A DNA stretch of 64,000 nucleotides from Paenibacillus sp. FSL H3-0469 (GTDB lineage: Bacteria; Bacillota; Bacilli; Paenibacillales; Paenibacillaceae): positions 1,054,001 to 1,118,000 of the forward strand of contig NZ_CP150302.1 of the NCBI RefSeq assembly GCF_038051945.1, given 5' to 3'. Below, piece by piece: positions 1 to 8,992 of the stretch. The stretch's first letter is position 1. Every line of letters starts with the position of its first letter. Both the position numbers and the translations under genes were made by a program. The notes beneath the pieces were generated by a model. It did not search any database and was not told the DNA's origin. It saw only the letters and a program-made list of their open reading frames with translations.

Positions 1-7
1 GTTTCAT
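1..7 (-). CDS. Start of a gene running off the left edge (partial)
   Basis: The complement of the first bases reads GGAGGCAATTC followed by ATG AAA, a strong ribosome site at good spacing in front of a start codon at base 7. Only two codons lie inside the window, so the product cannot be named. It would be divergent from ppk and share the roughly 300-base upstream region with it. Confidence 0.4.
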
Positions 8-204
8 GAATTGCCTCCTTCAATGGTGACGCCAGGTTTGTAAACTAACAGTAATGAATATATCACAACTTTGTAACCATTGGCTATGTTTTTGTGGCAA
101 TTGGAAATAATTATCCCAAATAAAGCGTTAACACCGATATAAATATTACATATTCTTAATCATTATTAAGGGACCCGGCATAAATATGCCATGTTTCCTG
201 AATA

Positions 205-258
205 TTCGCAAAAATTTTACACAGTTTTAACATTTCTCACGCAAGCAAATAGTAGAAT
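205..258 (+). promoter_or_regulatory. Candidate PhoP-dependent promoter of ppk (Pho box plus -10)
   Basis: Three hexamers resembling the PhoP half-site TTHACA start exactly 11 bases apart: TTCGCA at 205, TTTACA at 216 and TTAACA at 227. A -10-like TAGAAT lies at 253-258, 20 bases past the last repeat and with no recognisable -35. This is the layout known for PhoP-activated promoters of Bacillus. That PhoP binds here is inferred from spacing and from the phosphate-storage function of the downstream gene. The remaining bases 8-204 are AT-rich and show no other clear signal. Confidence 0.5.
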
Positions 259-307
259 GAAAGAACACGATATCTTAACTAGACATTGAAGCAACCTTGG
301 AGGGTCC

Positions 308-2428
308 ATGAACGTGAATACAGATGAGAAAAAAATCAACAATATTAGTCCTGCAACAGCCTATCTTAACCGTGACCTCAGCTGGATCGAGTTCAACCGC
401 CGGGTGCTCGGCGAGGCACAGGACCCTGAGAACCCGCTGATTGAGCGGGCTAAATTCCTGGCCATAGTGTCCAGTAATCTGGATGAGTTCATCAGTGTCC
501 GGGTAGCCGGCATCCAGGATCAGATCCGGGCGGGATATACCAAAAAAGACTTTACCGGCTACACGCCCTCCGGCCTCTATAAACGCCTCAGCAAACGGGT
601 CACCAAAATCGTCGCCGACCAGTACCGCACCTTTAAGGATATTTCACGCAGCCTGCATAAAGAGGGTATTGTGTTCGTTGATTATGAAGACTTAACACCG
701 GCACAGGAGCAGTCGATTGAGGAGTACTACCGTGATATTATTTTTCCTGTGCTGACTCCTATGGCCGTCGACCAGAGCCGTCCGTTCCCGCTGGTCCACA
801 GCCAGTTCATCTATCTGGCTGTCGTGCTGACAAGGAAGAACAGCCAGGAGGAAGAGCCTTACTTCGCCATTCTGCAGATTCCGTCCAATCTGCCGCGATG
901 CATTCCCTTGCCGCACCGCGCGAACAGCAAAAAACGGCAATTCGTATTCATTGAAGATGTAATCCGCCATCATATTCAGACCTTGTTCAGCGGTTATGAA
1001 CCGGTAGCCGTCAGTGAATTCCGCCTGACCCGCAACTCTGACCTGACGATAGATGAAGAAGGCGCGGAGGACCTGCTGGAGGAGATTGAGAAAGAGCTCC
1101 GCAAACGCCGCCGCGGTGTGCCTGCCCGTCTGGAAGTCCAGAAAGGCATCCACCCCTATGCGCTGGAGCAGCTGCAGGCTGAATTCGAGCTGGAGGACTT
1201 CGTCTTCGAAATCGAAGGCCCGCTTGATCTCGGCTTCCTGCGCAGCTTCACGAGCAGTCTGAAGGGCTTCAGCTATCTGCTCAATCCGCCTGTCGAGCCG
1301 ATGTATCCGGCGGAGTTCGATGAGAATGAAGATTTCTTCGAGGTGCTGAGCCAGCGCGATGTGCTGGTCTATCATCCGTACGAATCCTTCGATGCCATGA
1401 CGGATTTCATTATCCAGGCCTCCGAGGATGAGCAGGTGATGGCGATCAAAATGACGTTGTACCGGGTCAGCGGCAATTCTCCGCTGATTACTGCCCTCGC
1501 CAACGCAGCCGAGTCCGGCAAGCAGGTTACGGTGGTCGTGGAGCTGAAGGCCCGCTTCGATGAGGAACGCAACATCGCCTGGGCGCGTAAGCTGGAGCAG
1601 TCCGGCTGCCACGTGGTCTACGGTCTCGTCGGCCTCAAGACCCATGCCAAGGTAACGCTGATCGTCCGCCAGGAAGGTTCTGAGCTGCGCCGCTATGTTC
1701 ATGTGGGAACAGGCAATTACAATGACAGCACGGCCAAGGCCTATACCGACCTTAGCCTGTTCACCGCCAATCATGAGATTGGCCTGGATGCGTCCGAGCT
1801 GTTCAATCAGATGACAGGCTACTCCGCCAACTACAACTGGAACTCCTTCATCGTAGCACCGACTAACATGAGCCTGTCGCTCCAGAAGCTGATTCTGCGT
1901 GAGGCAGAACATGCTGCCGCAGGCCGGCCTGCACGAATTATCGCCAAGATGAATTCCCTGTCGAACCAGGAGGTTATTGATTATCTCTACAGCGCGGCTC
2001 AGGCAGGAGTATCCATCGATCTGATCGTCCGGGGAGTCTGCTGTCTGCGCCCGGGAATTGAAGGCCTCAGTGAGCGCATTACGGTGCGCAGTATTGTAGA
2101 CCGCTTCCTGGAGCATTCACGCATCTATTACTTCGAGAACGGCGGCGAACCCGAGGTCTACCTGTCCAGTGCCGACTGGATGACGCGTAACCTGACCCGG
2201 CGGATCGAGCTGATGTGTCCGGTCAAGGATAGCAGTATCCGCGATCAGATTGTCAAGATTCTGGAGCTGTCGCTGATGGACAATGTCAAATCCAGCTTCC
2301 TTCAGCCTAACGGATATTATGAACGGATCGACGACAAAAAGGCCCCGCTCCGGAGCCAGTTCGCTGCTATGGATGTTACCCGCTGGAAGGGAAGCCGAGC
2401 TTTACCTTCACCGACCAAGCATTCCTGA
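308..2428 (+). CDS. ppk1: Polyphosphate kinase 1
   Basis: This 706-residue enzyme reversibly transfers the gamma phosphate of ATP to long polyphosphate chains. The N-terminal domain opens with YLNRDLSWIEFNRRVL. The two histidines used by PPK1 enzymes are present: His446 in LKTHAK, the expected phospho-acceptor, and His603 in EHSRIYYF. The HVGTGNYND motif lies between them. Length is normal for the family. ATG follows the ribosome site TTGGAGGG. The 3' end overlaps the tail of the convergent ppx gene by 53 bases, so synthesis and degradation genes sit tail to tail. A candidate Pho box upstream suggests induction by phosphate limitation. Confidence 0.96.
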   Translation: MNVNTDEKKINNISPATAYLNRDLSWIEFNRRVLGEAQDPENPLIERAKFLAIVSSNLDEFISVRVAGIQDQIRAGYTKKDFTGYTPSGLYKRLSKRVTKIVADQYRTFKDISRSLHKEGIVFVDYEDLTPAQEQSIEEYYRDIIFPVLTPMAVDQSRPFPLVHSQFIYLAVVLTRKNSQEEEPYFAILQIPSNLPRCIPLPHRANSKKRQFVFIEDVIRHHIQTLFSGYEPVAVSEFRLTRNSDLTIDEEGAEDLLEEIEKELRKRRRGVPARLEVQKGIHPYALEQLQAEFELEDFVFEIEGPLDLGFLRSFTSSLKGFSYLLNPPVEPMYPAEFDENEDFFEVLSQRDVLVYHPYESFDAMTDFIIQASEDEQVMAIKMTLYRVSGNSPLITALANAAESGKQVTVVVELKARFDEERNIAWARKLEQSGCHVVYGLVGLKTHAKVTLIVRQEGSELRRYVHVGTGNYNDSTAKAYTDLSLFTANHEIGLDASELFNQMTGYSANYNWNSFIVAPTNMSLSLQKLILREAEHAAAGRPARIIAKMNSLSNQEVIDYLYSAAQAGVSIDLIVRGVCCLRPGIEGLSERITVRSIVDRFLEHSRIYYFENGGEPEVYLSSADWMTRNLTRRIELMCPVKDSSIRDQIVKILELSLMDNVKSSFLQPNGYYERIDDKKAPLRSQFAAMDVTRWKGSRALPSPTKHS

Positions 2429-3902
2429 AGGTTTTGAGCGCATTCTCAATGTCCTCCAGGCCAATTAGCACCTGTCCGCCCTGAAGCTCCAGATCCAGCG
2501 TATGATTATGCAGACGGGACTTCAGCCCGCTGACAATGCCGATCTCGGTGCTGTCCAGCGCGATGCTTAACTGCACTAATGTACCCAGCTTATGAATCCA
2601 TTCCTCGTCGGAAGGCAGCAAAATGTCCTTATGCATCAGGGACAATTTCTGCTTCCGGCTTTTTGTGCTGTAAGAAGCGATGTACGCGCTAAGAATCAGC
2701 TGGCGGTGCGTTAGTCCGCGGATGGGTGAATTCATGAGCCAGTAGTGGGTGTGCCGCTTGGATTGATAATAGTTAATGTTGGAGCCTGTCCGGTGCAGCA
2801 TAATCGCCACATAGACCAGCATCTTCTGCTCCTCCCGGTTCCCTTCCCGCTCAAAGGCCCCCAGCAGGCTCAGCGCCAGCTTGTTGATATGGTCGAGATG
2901 CCGCTTAGAGGTACGGATATCGAAGCGGATAATCGTATCCAGGCTGTATTCCAGCGCGCTGTCACGCACCGGCTGCTCGGGCTCCAGCAGATCATGCAGC
3001 ATGCCCTCACGCAGGCCTTCCCCGCTGATCAGCGCCTGGCTGGCACCAATGTAATGATAGACGGTATGGAAAATAATCAGCCCGGACACGATGATATCCG
3101 CCCGGCTTTTGGACAACCCGTCCAGGTCCTTACGCTTCTCAAACGGGGTAGCGGGCAGAACCTCCATGAACCGTTCGATCGTCTCGTTCTCCAGAACATA
3201 GCCATGGGAATTAGGCAGCGAATAATCGCGGTTCCGCTGATCGAGCTTAGCCAGTGAGCGAAGCGTTCCTCCCAGCCCGTATAGCGGAAGTCCTGTGCCC
3301 GTCGACAGCCAGTCATGCTCCACCAGCCTGCCGGTTACGTACAATTGCAGCTTGCGGATCTGATCCGCATTCCAGTTGCCGCCCTGGCTGAACATCTGAT
3401 TCGTGTTAACCGCACCGAACGGGAACGAGATACTCTGCTGATAACGCCGTCCGCGGAATAAGGTAACCTCGGTACTCCCTCCGCCGATATCAATCACGAA
3501 GCCGTCCTGGACGTCAAAAGCATTGATGACTCCAAGGAAGCCGAAATACGCCTCCTGATATCCGGTGACCACTTCAATCGGAATGGACGAAGCCTCGGAC
3601 AGGTAGCTGATGATCTCCGCAGAGTTCGCAGCATTACGAATGGCGGCGGTGGCGCCTGCGCGGATTTTCTCAACTTCAAAGTCATCACAAATCTCTTTGA
3701 ACTGCTGAAGAACAGGTATGATCGTATTCATATCCTTCTTCTCCAGCCGGCCTTCCTTCGTAATCTTCTCGCTCAAACGGGCAGAGTACTTACATTCCTT
3801 GATGATTTTGTAGCCGCCTGCCTGTGTCGTGTCATAAATTACAAGCCGTATGGAGTTGGAACCAATATCAATAATGCCGATCCGGCAAAGATCATCTCTC
3901 AT
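2376..3902 (-). CDS. ppx: Exopolyphosphatase, Ppx/GppA family
   Basis: The 508-residue protein is predicted to remove terminal phosphates from polyphosphate, or the 5' phosphate of pppGpp. The sugar kinase/actin fold is shown by the phosphate-1 motif GIIDIGSNSIRLVIYD near the N terminus and the phosphate-2 motif VIDIGGGSTEVTLF around residue 140, followed by an HD-like helical C-terminal half. ATG at 3902 is chosen because GAAAAGGAG lies nine bases upstream; an in-frame ATG at 3935 lacks such a site. It converges on ppk and overlaps it, which supports the polyphosphate role over a pure GppA role. Confidence 0.92.
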   Translation of the reverse strand: MRDDLCRIGIIDIGSNSIRLVIYDTTQAGGYKIIKECKYSARLSEKITKEGRLEKKDMNTIIPVLQQFKEICDDFEVEKIRAGATAAIRNAANSAEIISYLSEASSIPIEVVTGYQEAYFGFLGVINAFDVQDGFVIDIGGGSTEVTLFRGRRYQQSISFPFGAVNTNQMFSQGGNWNADQIRKLQLYVTGRLVEHDWLSTGTGLPLYGLGGTLRSLAKLDQRNRDYSLPNSHGYVLENETIERFMEVLPATPFEKRKDLDGLSKSRADIIVSGLIIFHTVYHYIGASQALISGEGLREGMLHDLLEPEQPVRDSALEYSLDTIIRFDIRTSKRHLDHINKLALSLLGAFEREGNREEQKMLVYVAIMLHRTGSNINYYQSKRHTHYWLMNSPIRGLTHRQLILSAYIASYSTKSRKQKLSLMHKDILLPSDEEWIHKLGTLVQLSIALDSTEIGIVSGLKSRLHNHTLDLELQGGQVLIGLEDIENALKTFRNAWSVKVKLGFPSSG

Positions 3903-3975
3903 CTGTATGTACTCCTTTTCAAGTAGATTGATCATTTGTATACTATATCAAACATTGTGCACTCCGCCAAAATAA

Positions 3976-4000
3976 AATAACCCCATACGGTGGGGTTATT
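3976..4000 (-). terminator. Rho-independent terminator of the amino-acid ABC operon
   Basis: A perfect stem AATAACCCCA / TGGGGTTATT with a four-base loop lies just after the ATPase stop codon. On the minus strand it is followed by TTATTTT. Confidence 0.8.
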
Positions 4001-4010
4001 AGCCGGCCTA

Positions 4011-4733
4011 CTATAATACCTTGCTGAGAAAATCGCGCGTGCGGGCATGCTTGGGATGACCGAACACCTCTGCCGGTGTCCCTTGCTCCACAATCACGCC
4101 GCCGTCCATGAACAGGATACGGTCCCCCACCTCACGGGCGAAGCCCATTTCGTGCGTTACAATCACCATGGTCATGCCGTTCACTGCCAGCTGCTTCATA
4201 ACCTCCAGCACTTCACCGACCATCTCCGGGTCCAGCGCCGAGGTTGGCTCGTCGAACAGCATGACATGCGGCTGCATAGCCAGCGCCCGGGCGATTGCGA
4301 TCCGTTGCTTTTGTCCGCCGGAGAGCTGGGCCGGATAAGCATCGCGCTTGTCCTCAAGGCCTACCGTACGCAGCAGCTCCATCGCGAACTTCTCCGCCTC
4401 CGCAGCCTGTTGCTTCTTCACCTTAAGCGGGGCGAGCATAATGTTCTGGAGCACAGATTTGTGCGGGAACAGGTTGAACTGCTGGAACACCATCCCCATT
4501 TTCTCGCGGGTCACGTTGATGTCATGGCGCTTCGCGGTAATGGATTGACCCTCGAAGCTGATCTCGCCGCCTGTGGGCTGCTCCAGCAGGTTCAGGCAGC
4601 GCAAAAAGGTGCTTTTGCCCGATCCGCTGGGGCCGATGACAACAACGACCTCGCCCTTGTGAATATTCAGATCAATATCCTTCAGGATCTCCAGCTTCCC
4701 AAAGCTCTTCCGCAGGTTCTTAACCTCGATCAT
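4011..4733 (-). CDS. Polar amino-acid ABC transporter, ATP-binding protein
   Basis: This 240-residue GlnQ/TcyC-type ATPase powers uptake of a polar amino acid. It has Walker A GPSGSGKS (34-41), Q-loop Gln84, signature LSGGQ (137-141), Walker B ending in DEP (161-163) and H-loop His194 in THEMGF. The start codon lies 14 bases inside the permease gene, implying translational coupling. The order binding protein, permease, ATPase is that of a complete importer, presumably with the permease as homodimer. Glutamine, cystine, arginine and histidine systems share this look, so the substrate is not assigned. Confidence 0.94.
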   Translation of the reverse strand: MIEVKNLRKSFGKLEILKDIDLNIHKGEVVVVIGPSGSGKSTFLRCLNLLEQPTGGEISFEGQSITAKRHDINVTREKMGMVFQQFNLFPHKSVLQNIMLAPLKVKKQQAAEAEKFAMELLRTVGLEDKRDAYPAQLSGGQKQRIAIARALAMQPHVMLFDEPTSALDPEMVGEVLEVMKQLAVNGMTMVIVTHEMGFAREVGDRILFMDGGVIVEQGTPAEVFGHPKHARTRDFLSKVL

Positions 4734-5379
4734 CCGTGTTCAGCCTCCGTTCCAATATACCCAGCAGCTTGGATAGTGTGAATGTCAGTACGAAATACAT
4801 GATGGCAATAATAACATAGGGTGTTAGCCCCTCATACGTAATCGTTGTAATGGTCTTCGCCTGAAAGAACAGGTCTGCAACCCCGATCATAGACACGATT
4901 GAAGATTCTTTGATGATGGTAATAAATTCATTGCCGATGGCTGGCAGCACGTTCTTAATCGCCTGCGGCAGCACGATGTAGCGCAGCGTCATCCCCTGCT
5001 TCATTCCGAGGGAACGCGCCGCTTCAACCTGACCGCGGTCTACACCCTGAATCCCCGCGCGGAAAATCTCCGCCAGATAAGCAGAACTGTTGATGGTTAA
5101 TGTAATCGCACCGGACTGGATCGGCGTAAACTCAAGTCCAAGCTCCGTTAACCCGTAGTGAATCAGAAACAGCTGTACCAGCATCGGCGTCCCGCGTAAG
5201 AATTCGACCCATGCGGTGGCGATAAAGCGCAGAATTCTCCATTTGGACATCCGCAGAAGCGACACCAGGATGCCGAGTACGAAACCGAAGAATACCCCCA
5301 GTACTGCAAGCAGCAGTGTGTACTGCAGACCGGATAAGAATAAATTACGGTACTCATAAGCCATATCGAATACATTCAT
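4720..5379 (-). CDS. Polar amino-acid ABC transporter, permease
   Basis: The 219-residue integral membrane protein belongs to the His/Glu/Gln/Arg/opine permease family. Several hydrophobic segments are visible, and the cytoplasmic EAA loop reads [20 protein letters not shown], the contact site for the ATPase. It lies between the binding-protein and ATPase genes and overlaps the latter by 14 bases. A terminator-like hairpin just upstream probably lowers its expression relative to the binding protein. Substrate unknown. Confidence 0.94.
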   Translation of the reverse strand: MNVFDMAYEYRNLFLSGLQYTLLLAVLGVFFGFVLGILVSLLRMSKWRILRFIATAWVEFLRGTPMLVQLFLIHYGLTELGLEFTPIQSGAITLTINSSAYLAEIFRAGIQGVDRGQVEAARSLGMKQGMTLRYIVLPQAIKNVLPAIGNEFITIIKESSIVSMIGVADLFFQAKTITTITYEGLTPYVIIAIMYFVLTFTLSKLLGILERRLNTDDRG

Positions 5380-5400
5380 TGCCCTCAGACCCTCCTCTTC

Positions 5401-5437
5401 TCAAAAAAATAGAAAACGGCGGATCACCGCCATTTTC
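5401..5437 (-). terminator. Intercistronic terminator/attenuator between binding protein and permease
   Basis: On the minus strand GAAAATGGCGG pairs with CCGCCGTTTTC around a four-base loop and is followed by TATTTTTTT. It sits inside the operon, so it probably causes partial termination or protects the upstream mRNA. Confidence 0.7.
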
Positions 5438-5455
5438 TGCATGGTTGAGCATGAT

Positions 5456-5514
5456 CCCGCAGCCTGCTGCGGGCCTATCTTGATCTCTGCTATCCGCATA
5501 CGCGGCTTCGCGTA
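5456..5514 (-). other. Two further intercistronic hairpins
   Basis: CCCGCAG / CTGCGGG (5456-5473) and a seven-pair ATACGCG / CGCGTAT hairpin that touches the binding-protein stop codon lie between this gene and the terminator. Neither has a T run. They may stabilise the 3' end of the binding-protein mRNA. Confidence 0.5.
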
Positions 5515-6339
5515 TTATTTGCTTTCAGCAAGCTCGCTTGCTGCCGCTACGAATTCATCAATCTTGCCTTCGGAGTTCAGGCGTCCAAGTGTCTTATTCA
5601 CTTGATCGAGCAGCTCGGTGTTGCCCTTCTTCACGCCGATGACATAACCGTCATCTTCAACCTCCGGCTTGGCATCGGTAATCACGAGGCCCTTGACGTT
5701 CTTCACAAAGGACTTGGCTACAGGTCCTTCCATGATGGAAGCATCCACCCGGTTCGACTGCAGCTGCAGGACGATTTCGGAGATTTTGCTGAGGGAGGTC
5801 AGCTGTGCGCCTTCAATGCCCTTAGCGATACCCTCCTGGATGGAACCGGTCTGAATTCCGATCTTGGCGCCCTTCAGTGCGTCCATGGTAGCGAATTTGT
5901 CCTTGTCGGCTTCACGCACTACAACAGCCTGCTCTGCCTTATAGTAGATGTCCGAAAGGCCTACAGCTTCAGCGCGTTCCGGTGTGGGGCTAAGTCCCGA
6001 GATAACCATATCGATCCGGCCGCTAGCCAGCTCATTCAGCAAAGAGTCGAACGGAAGATCCTTAATCTCCAGCTCCTGTCCCAGATCAGCGGCAATCTCT
6101 TTGGCAATCTCGATATCGAAACCGACAATCGTATCCTTACCTTCAACTATCTTGTGGAATTCATATGGAGGAAAGTCTGCGCTTGTGCCCATAATCAGCT
6201 TCTTAGCCGGCGCCTCTGTGCTTGCAGCACCGCCATTTCCGCTTGCTGCGGTATTGTTCTTATCGTTATTGGAGCCGCATCCGGCCAAGAGTCCTGCTGC
6301 CAGCAGCAGTCCCATAGAAAGTTTACCCCATTTGTTCAT
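5515..6339 (-). CDS. Polar amino-acid ABC transporter, substrate-binding lipoprotein
   Basis: The 274-residue protein is a family 3 extracellular solute-binding protein. The N terminus is a lipoprotein signal with lipobox LLAG and Cys21, then a Ser/Asn/Gly-rich linker, then the two-lobed domain beginning around LIMGTSADFPPYEF and containing FDIEIAKEIAADLG. The start at 6339 follows AGGGGAGACGG. An upstream ATG in the same frame would put charged residues before the signal and has no ribosome site. It would be anchored outside the membrane and deliver an amino acid to the permease encoded next. The exact ligand cannot be read. Confidence 0.94.
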   Translation of the reverse strand: MNKWGKLSMGLLLAAGLLAGCGSNNDKNNTAASGNGGAASTEAPAKKLIMGTSADFPPYEFHKIVEGKDTIVGFDIEIAKEIAADLGQELEIKDLPFDSLLNELASGRIDMVISGLSPTPERAEAVGLSDIYYKAEQAVVVREADKDKFATMDALKGAKIGIQTGSIQEGIAKGIEGAQLTSLSKISEIVLQLQSNRVDASIMEGPVAKSFVKNVKGLVITDAKPEVEDDGYVIGVKKGNTELLDQVNKTLGRLNSEGKIDEFVAAASELAESK

Positions 6340-6400
6340 TTGTTCCGTCTCCCCTATTCTGTTTATGTTCTCTCTACTGTTCCGTCTCATTGACCGATTT

Positions 6401-6429
6401 ATTATAAATCACTTCGTATGAATATGCAA
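6401..6429 (-). promoter_or_regulatory. Promoter of the amino-acid ABC operon
   Basis: Minus-strand TTGCAT (6424-6429) and TATAAT (6401-6406) are separated by 17 bases, a near-consensus housekeeping promoter, about 60 bases before the binding-protein start. Confidence 0.65.
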
Positions 6430-6470
6430 AGACAATTTTGTGACAAAAACCTGTTACGGCGACAAAAAAA

Positions 6471-6498
6471 TGCACATCCTATGAAGGTGGTATATAAT
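6471..6498 (+). promoter_or_regulatory. Possible promoter of the amylase gene
   Basis: TGCACA and TATAAT are 16 bases apart, about 75 bases upstream of the amylase start. The -10 is perfect and the -35 matches at four of six positions. Confidence 0.4.
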
Positions 6499-6573
6499 AC
6501 TATCTACTATAGATTATCTCCAATTGCCGCATGAATCATTACAGCTTCCACCCAACTTACAGGAGGTGCTACT

Positions 6574-8337
6574 ATGCTGCTTGAAGCGATGTACCATGTT
6601 CCCCGTGACAAATGGGCCTATGCCTATGATACTGAAACGATTCATCTGCGTGTGCGCACCAAACGTGATGATGTGGACTATGTAGTCGCCCTTACCGGCG
6701 ACAAGTACGATTGGCAGCATACTTCTTATGACATTATTATGGAGAAGGCCGCCTCCGATGACAAATTCGACTACTGGGAAGCGGCGGTCCGGCCCAAATA
6801 TAAGCGGCTTAGCTATACTTTTCGCGTGAGTAAAGGGATGGAGACGGTCTATCTGCTCGACAACGGGATCCGCTCCGAATGCCCGCCGCCGCCGAATCAC
6901 TTCTACGAATTCCCCTATATCCACGGGATCGACTTGTTCCGGGTTCCTCCCTGGGCGAAGGATGCGGTGTTCTACCAGATCATGACCGAGCGGTTCGCGA
7001 ATGGCAATCCCCTGATTAATCCGGAAGGCACGCAGCCCTGGGGCGGCAAGCCCGAGCTGAATAATTTCTTCGGCGGCGACCTTCAGGGCGTGCTGGATCA
7101 TCTGGATGATCTGCAGGAGCTGGGCGTCAATGCCCTCTACTTCACCCCGCTGTTCGTCTCCCCCTCCAACCATAAATATGACATTGTAGATTACCGGAGA
7201 GTCGACCCGCATTTCGGCGATAATGAGCTGCTGAAGCAGGTCGTCGAGGAATGCCACAGACGGGGCCTGCGCGTCATGCTTGATGCCGTATTCAACCACT
7301 GCAGCGACCAGTTCCCGCCCTTCCAGGATGTTATGGCCAAGGGAGAATATTCGGTTTACCGGGACTGGTTCCATGTGAACTCTTTTCCGGCTGAGATTGT
7401 GGACGGCATTCCCACCTATGACACGTTTGGCTTCTACGGCAATATGCCGAAGTTCAACACCGCCAATCATGAAGTAAAATCCTATCTGCTGGAGGTGGCC
7501 GAATACTGGATTAAGGAGATCAAGGTGGACGGCTGGCGCCTGGATGTGGCCAACGAGGTGGACCATCACTTCTGGCGCGATTTCCGCAAGGTGGTCAAAG
7601 CGGCGAACCCGGATGCTTATATCGTCGGCGAGGTGTGGAGCGATTCATTAACCTGGCTGCTCGGCGACCAGTTTGATTCGGTGATGAACTATCCCTTCTC
7701 GGGGACGGTGCTGGAATTCTTCAACGGCGGGATGGACGGCATCACCTTCGGTCAGCGGATCGGCGGCCTGCTCATGCGTTATCCGCAGCAGACGAATGAG
7801 GTGGTCTTCAATCTGCTCGGCAGCCATGACACTCCCCGCTTGCTCACCGTGCTTGGTGAAGACAAACGGAAGCTGAAGCTGACGGTGGTCTTCCTGTTCA
7901 CCTTCATGGGCACTCCCTGCATCTATTACGGTGATGAGATTGGCCTGACCGGCAACGAGGACCCGGATTGCCGCAAATGTATGGAATGGGATCAGGGCAA
8001 GCAGGACCGCGAGCTGTATGACTTTTACCGGATGATGATTAGTTTGCGCAAGGAGCATAAAGCCCTCCGCGAAGGCCGCTTCCGGATTCTTCAGGCCTGC
8101 GAGCACGACCCGTGCATCGTCTATGAGCGCGCCGATGAGCTGATCCACTTCACGGTCTGGATGAACAATTCACCGCAGCCCCGCACGCTCAGTCACCCGA
8201 TGGAGACCAGTGACTGGCTGGATGCACTTACGGGTGAGGCGGTCGTTCCAGAACGCGGGATGATGAACGTGGCGCTTGAGCCGTACGAGTACCGGATTCT
8301 GTTCCGGCATATTGTGGAGGTGGAATCAAATGATTGA
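6574..8337 (+). CDS. Cyclomaltodextrinase / neopullulanase / maltogenic amylase (GH13)
   Basis: The 587-residue enzyme should hydrolyse cyclodextrins, pullulan and maltodextrins in the cytoplasm, since no signal peptide is present. A CBM34-type N domain of about 120 residues precedes the TIM barrel. GH13 regions are DAVFNH (I), GWRLDVANEVD with nucleophile Asp324 (II), EVW with acid Glu353 (III) and GSHDTPR with Asp419 (IV). MPKFN matches region V of the neopullulanase subfamily. Start follows AGGAGGTGCTACT. The next gene overlaps its end by eight bases. It lies beside the glycogen genes, in line with intracellular glucan use. Which of the three names applies cannot be settled from sequence. 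Confidence 0.93.
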   Translation: MLLEAMYHVPRDKWAYAYDTETIHLRVRTKRDDVDYVVALTGDKYDWQHTSYDIIMEKAASDDKFDYWEAAVRPKYKRLSYTFRVSKGMETVYLLDNGIRSECPPPPNHFYEFPYIHGIDLFRVPPWAKDAVFYQIMTERFANGNPLINPEGTQPWGGKPELNNFFGGDLQGVLDHLDDLQELGVNALYFTPLFVSPSNHKYDIVDYRRVDPHFGDNELLKQVVEECHRRGLRVMLDAVFNHCSDQFPPFQDVMAKGEYSVYRDWFHVNSFPAEIVDGIPTYDTFGFYGNMPKFNTANHEVKSYLLEVAEYWIKEIKVDGWRLDVANEVDHHFWRDFRKVVKAANPDAYIVGEVWSDSLTWLLGDQFDSVMNYPFSGTVLEFFNGGMDGITFGQRIGGLLMRYPQQTNEVVFNLLGSHDTPRLLTVLGEDKRKLKLTVVFLFTFMGTPCIYYGDEIGLTGNEDPDCRKCMEWDQGKQDRELYDFYRMMISLRKEHKALREGRFRILQACEHDPCIVYERADELIHFTVWMNNSPQPRTLSHPMETSDWLDALTGEAVVPERGMMNVALEPYEYRILFRHIVEVESND

Positions 8338-8701
8338 ACGTGAGCAGCGGATTAGACAATATTTCGATTCATGGATTAACAAGGATAACTCTATATTAAG
8401 TACCATCTTCGATCCCAACATTGTATACACCGAAAGCTACGGCCCTCAGTATCGGGGATTTGACACCCTGATGTTGTGGTTCGAGGACTGGAATACGCGT
8501 GGTACGGTACTCAACTGGACGATCAAGCAATTCATCCATCAGGGCCATATGACTGTGGTGGAATGGTACTTTAAGTGTGTGTATGATGATGTGACCGATG
8601 CGTTTGACGGAGTCTCCTTAATCGAATTTAATCCCGGGAACCAGATCGTGAGTCTAAAAGAATTCCAATCCAAAATCCCCCACTCTTATCCTTATACTTG
8701 A
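8330..8701 (+). CDS. SnoaL/NTF2-like protein of unknown function
   Basis: The 123-residue product begins MIEREQRIRQYFDSW and has the helix-then-curved-sheet pattern of the SnoaL-like (NTF2 fold) family: YFDSWINKD, then VYTESYGPQYRGFD, then VEWYFKC and FDGVSLIEF. Its ATG lies inside the last codons of the amylase gene with GAGGTGG just upstream, so the two are translationally coupled. Such proteins can be small isomerases, hydrolases or ligand binders, and nothing here selects one. The coupling suggests a role linked to maltodextrin metabolism. Confidence 0.75.
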   Translation: MIEREQRIRQYFDSWINKDNSILSTIFDPNIVYTESYGPQYRGFDTLMLWFEDWNTRGTVLNWTIKQFIHQGHMTVVEWYFKCVYDDVTDAFDGVSLIEFNPGNQIVSLKEFQSKIPHSYPYT

Positions 8702-8734
8702 CTTGAATTTTGTTATTTCTATAATGCTAATTGT

Positions 8735-8863
8735 TTAGTTGGAAAAACGCATCTTAATTTAGCCAATTTTCATGGTTAGAGGCAATTAGTTGGATAAACG
8801 TCATCTCTTTTCGCTGAATTCCTTAATATGAGGAAGTTTGGGCTAATTAAGTGCCATTTTTCC
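8735..8863. repeat. Intergenic element with internal direct and inverted repeats
   Basis: This non-coding stretch contains TTAGTTGGAAAAACG at 8735 and TTAGTTGGATAAACG at 8786, one mismatch in 15. An inverted counterpart, GGCTAATTAAGTG then CCATTTTTCC, ends at 8863. The composition is AT-rich and no ORF is convincing. I recall similar blocks between Paenibacillus genes, but this has not been searched. The rest of the 8702-8992 gap shows nothing else clear. Confidence 0.55.
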
Positions 8864-8992
8864 ATTTGCTGCTGAGGATGTGTTTTTCCTTCCGTTAACA
8901 AGTGCCTGAAATACACCTATTCCCTCCAGCTAATCGGCACAAATCCCCCTGGTAATTATGGTTCCTCGAATCCGGGGAATCAAGTGCAACAG

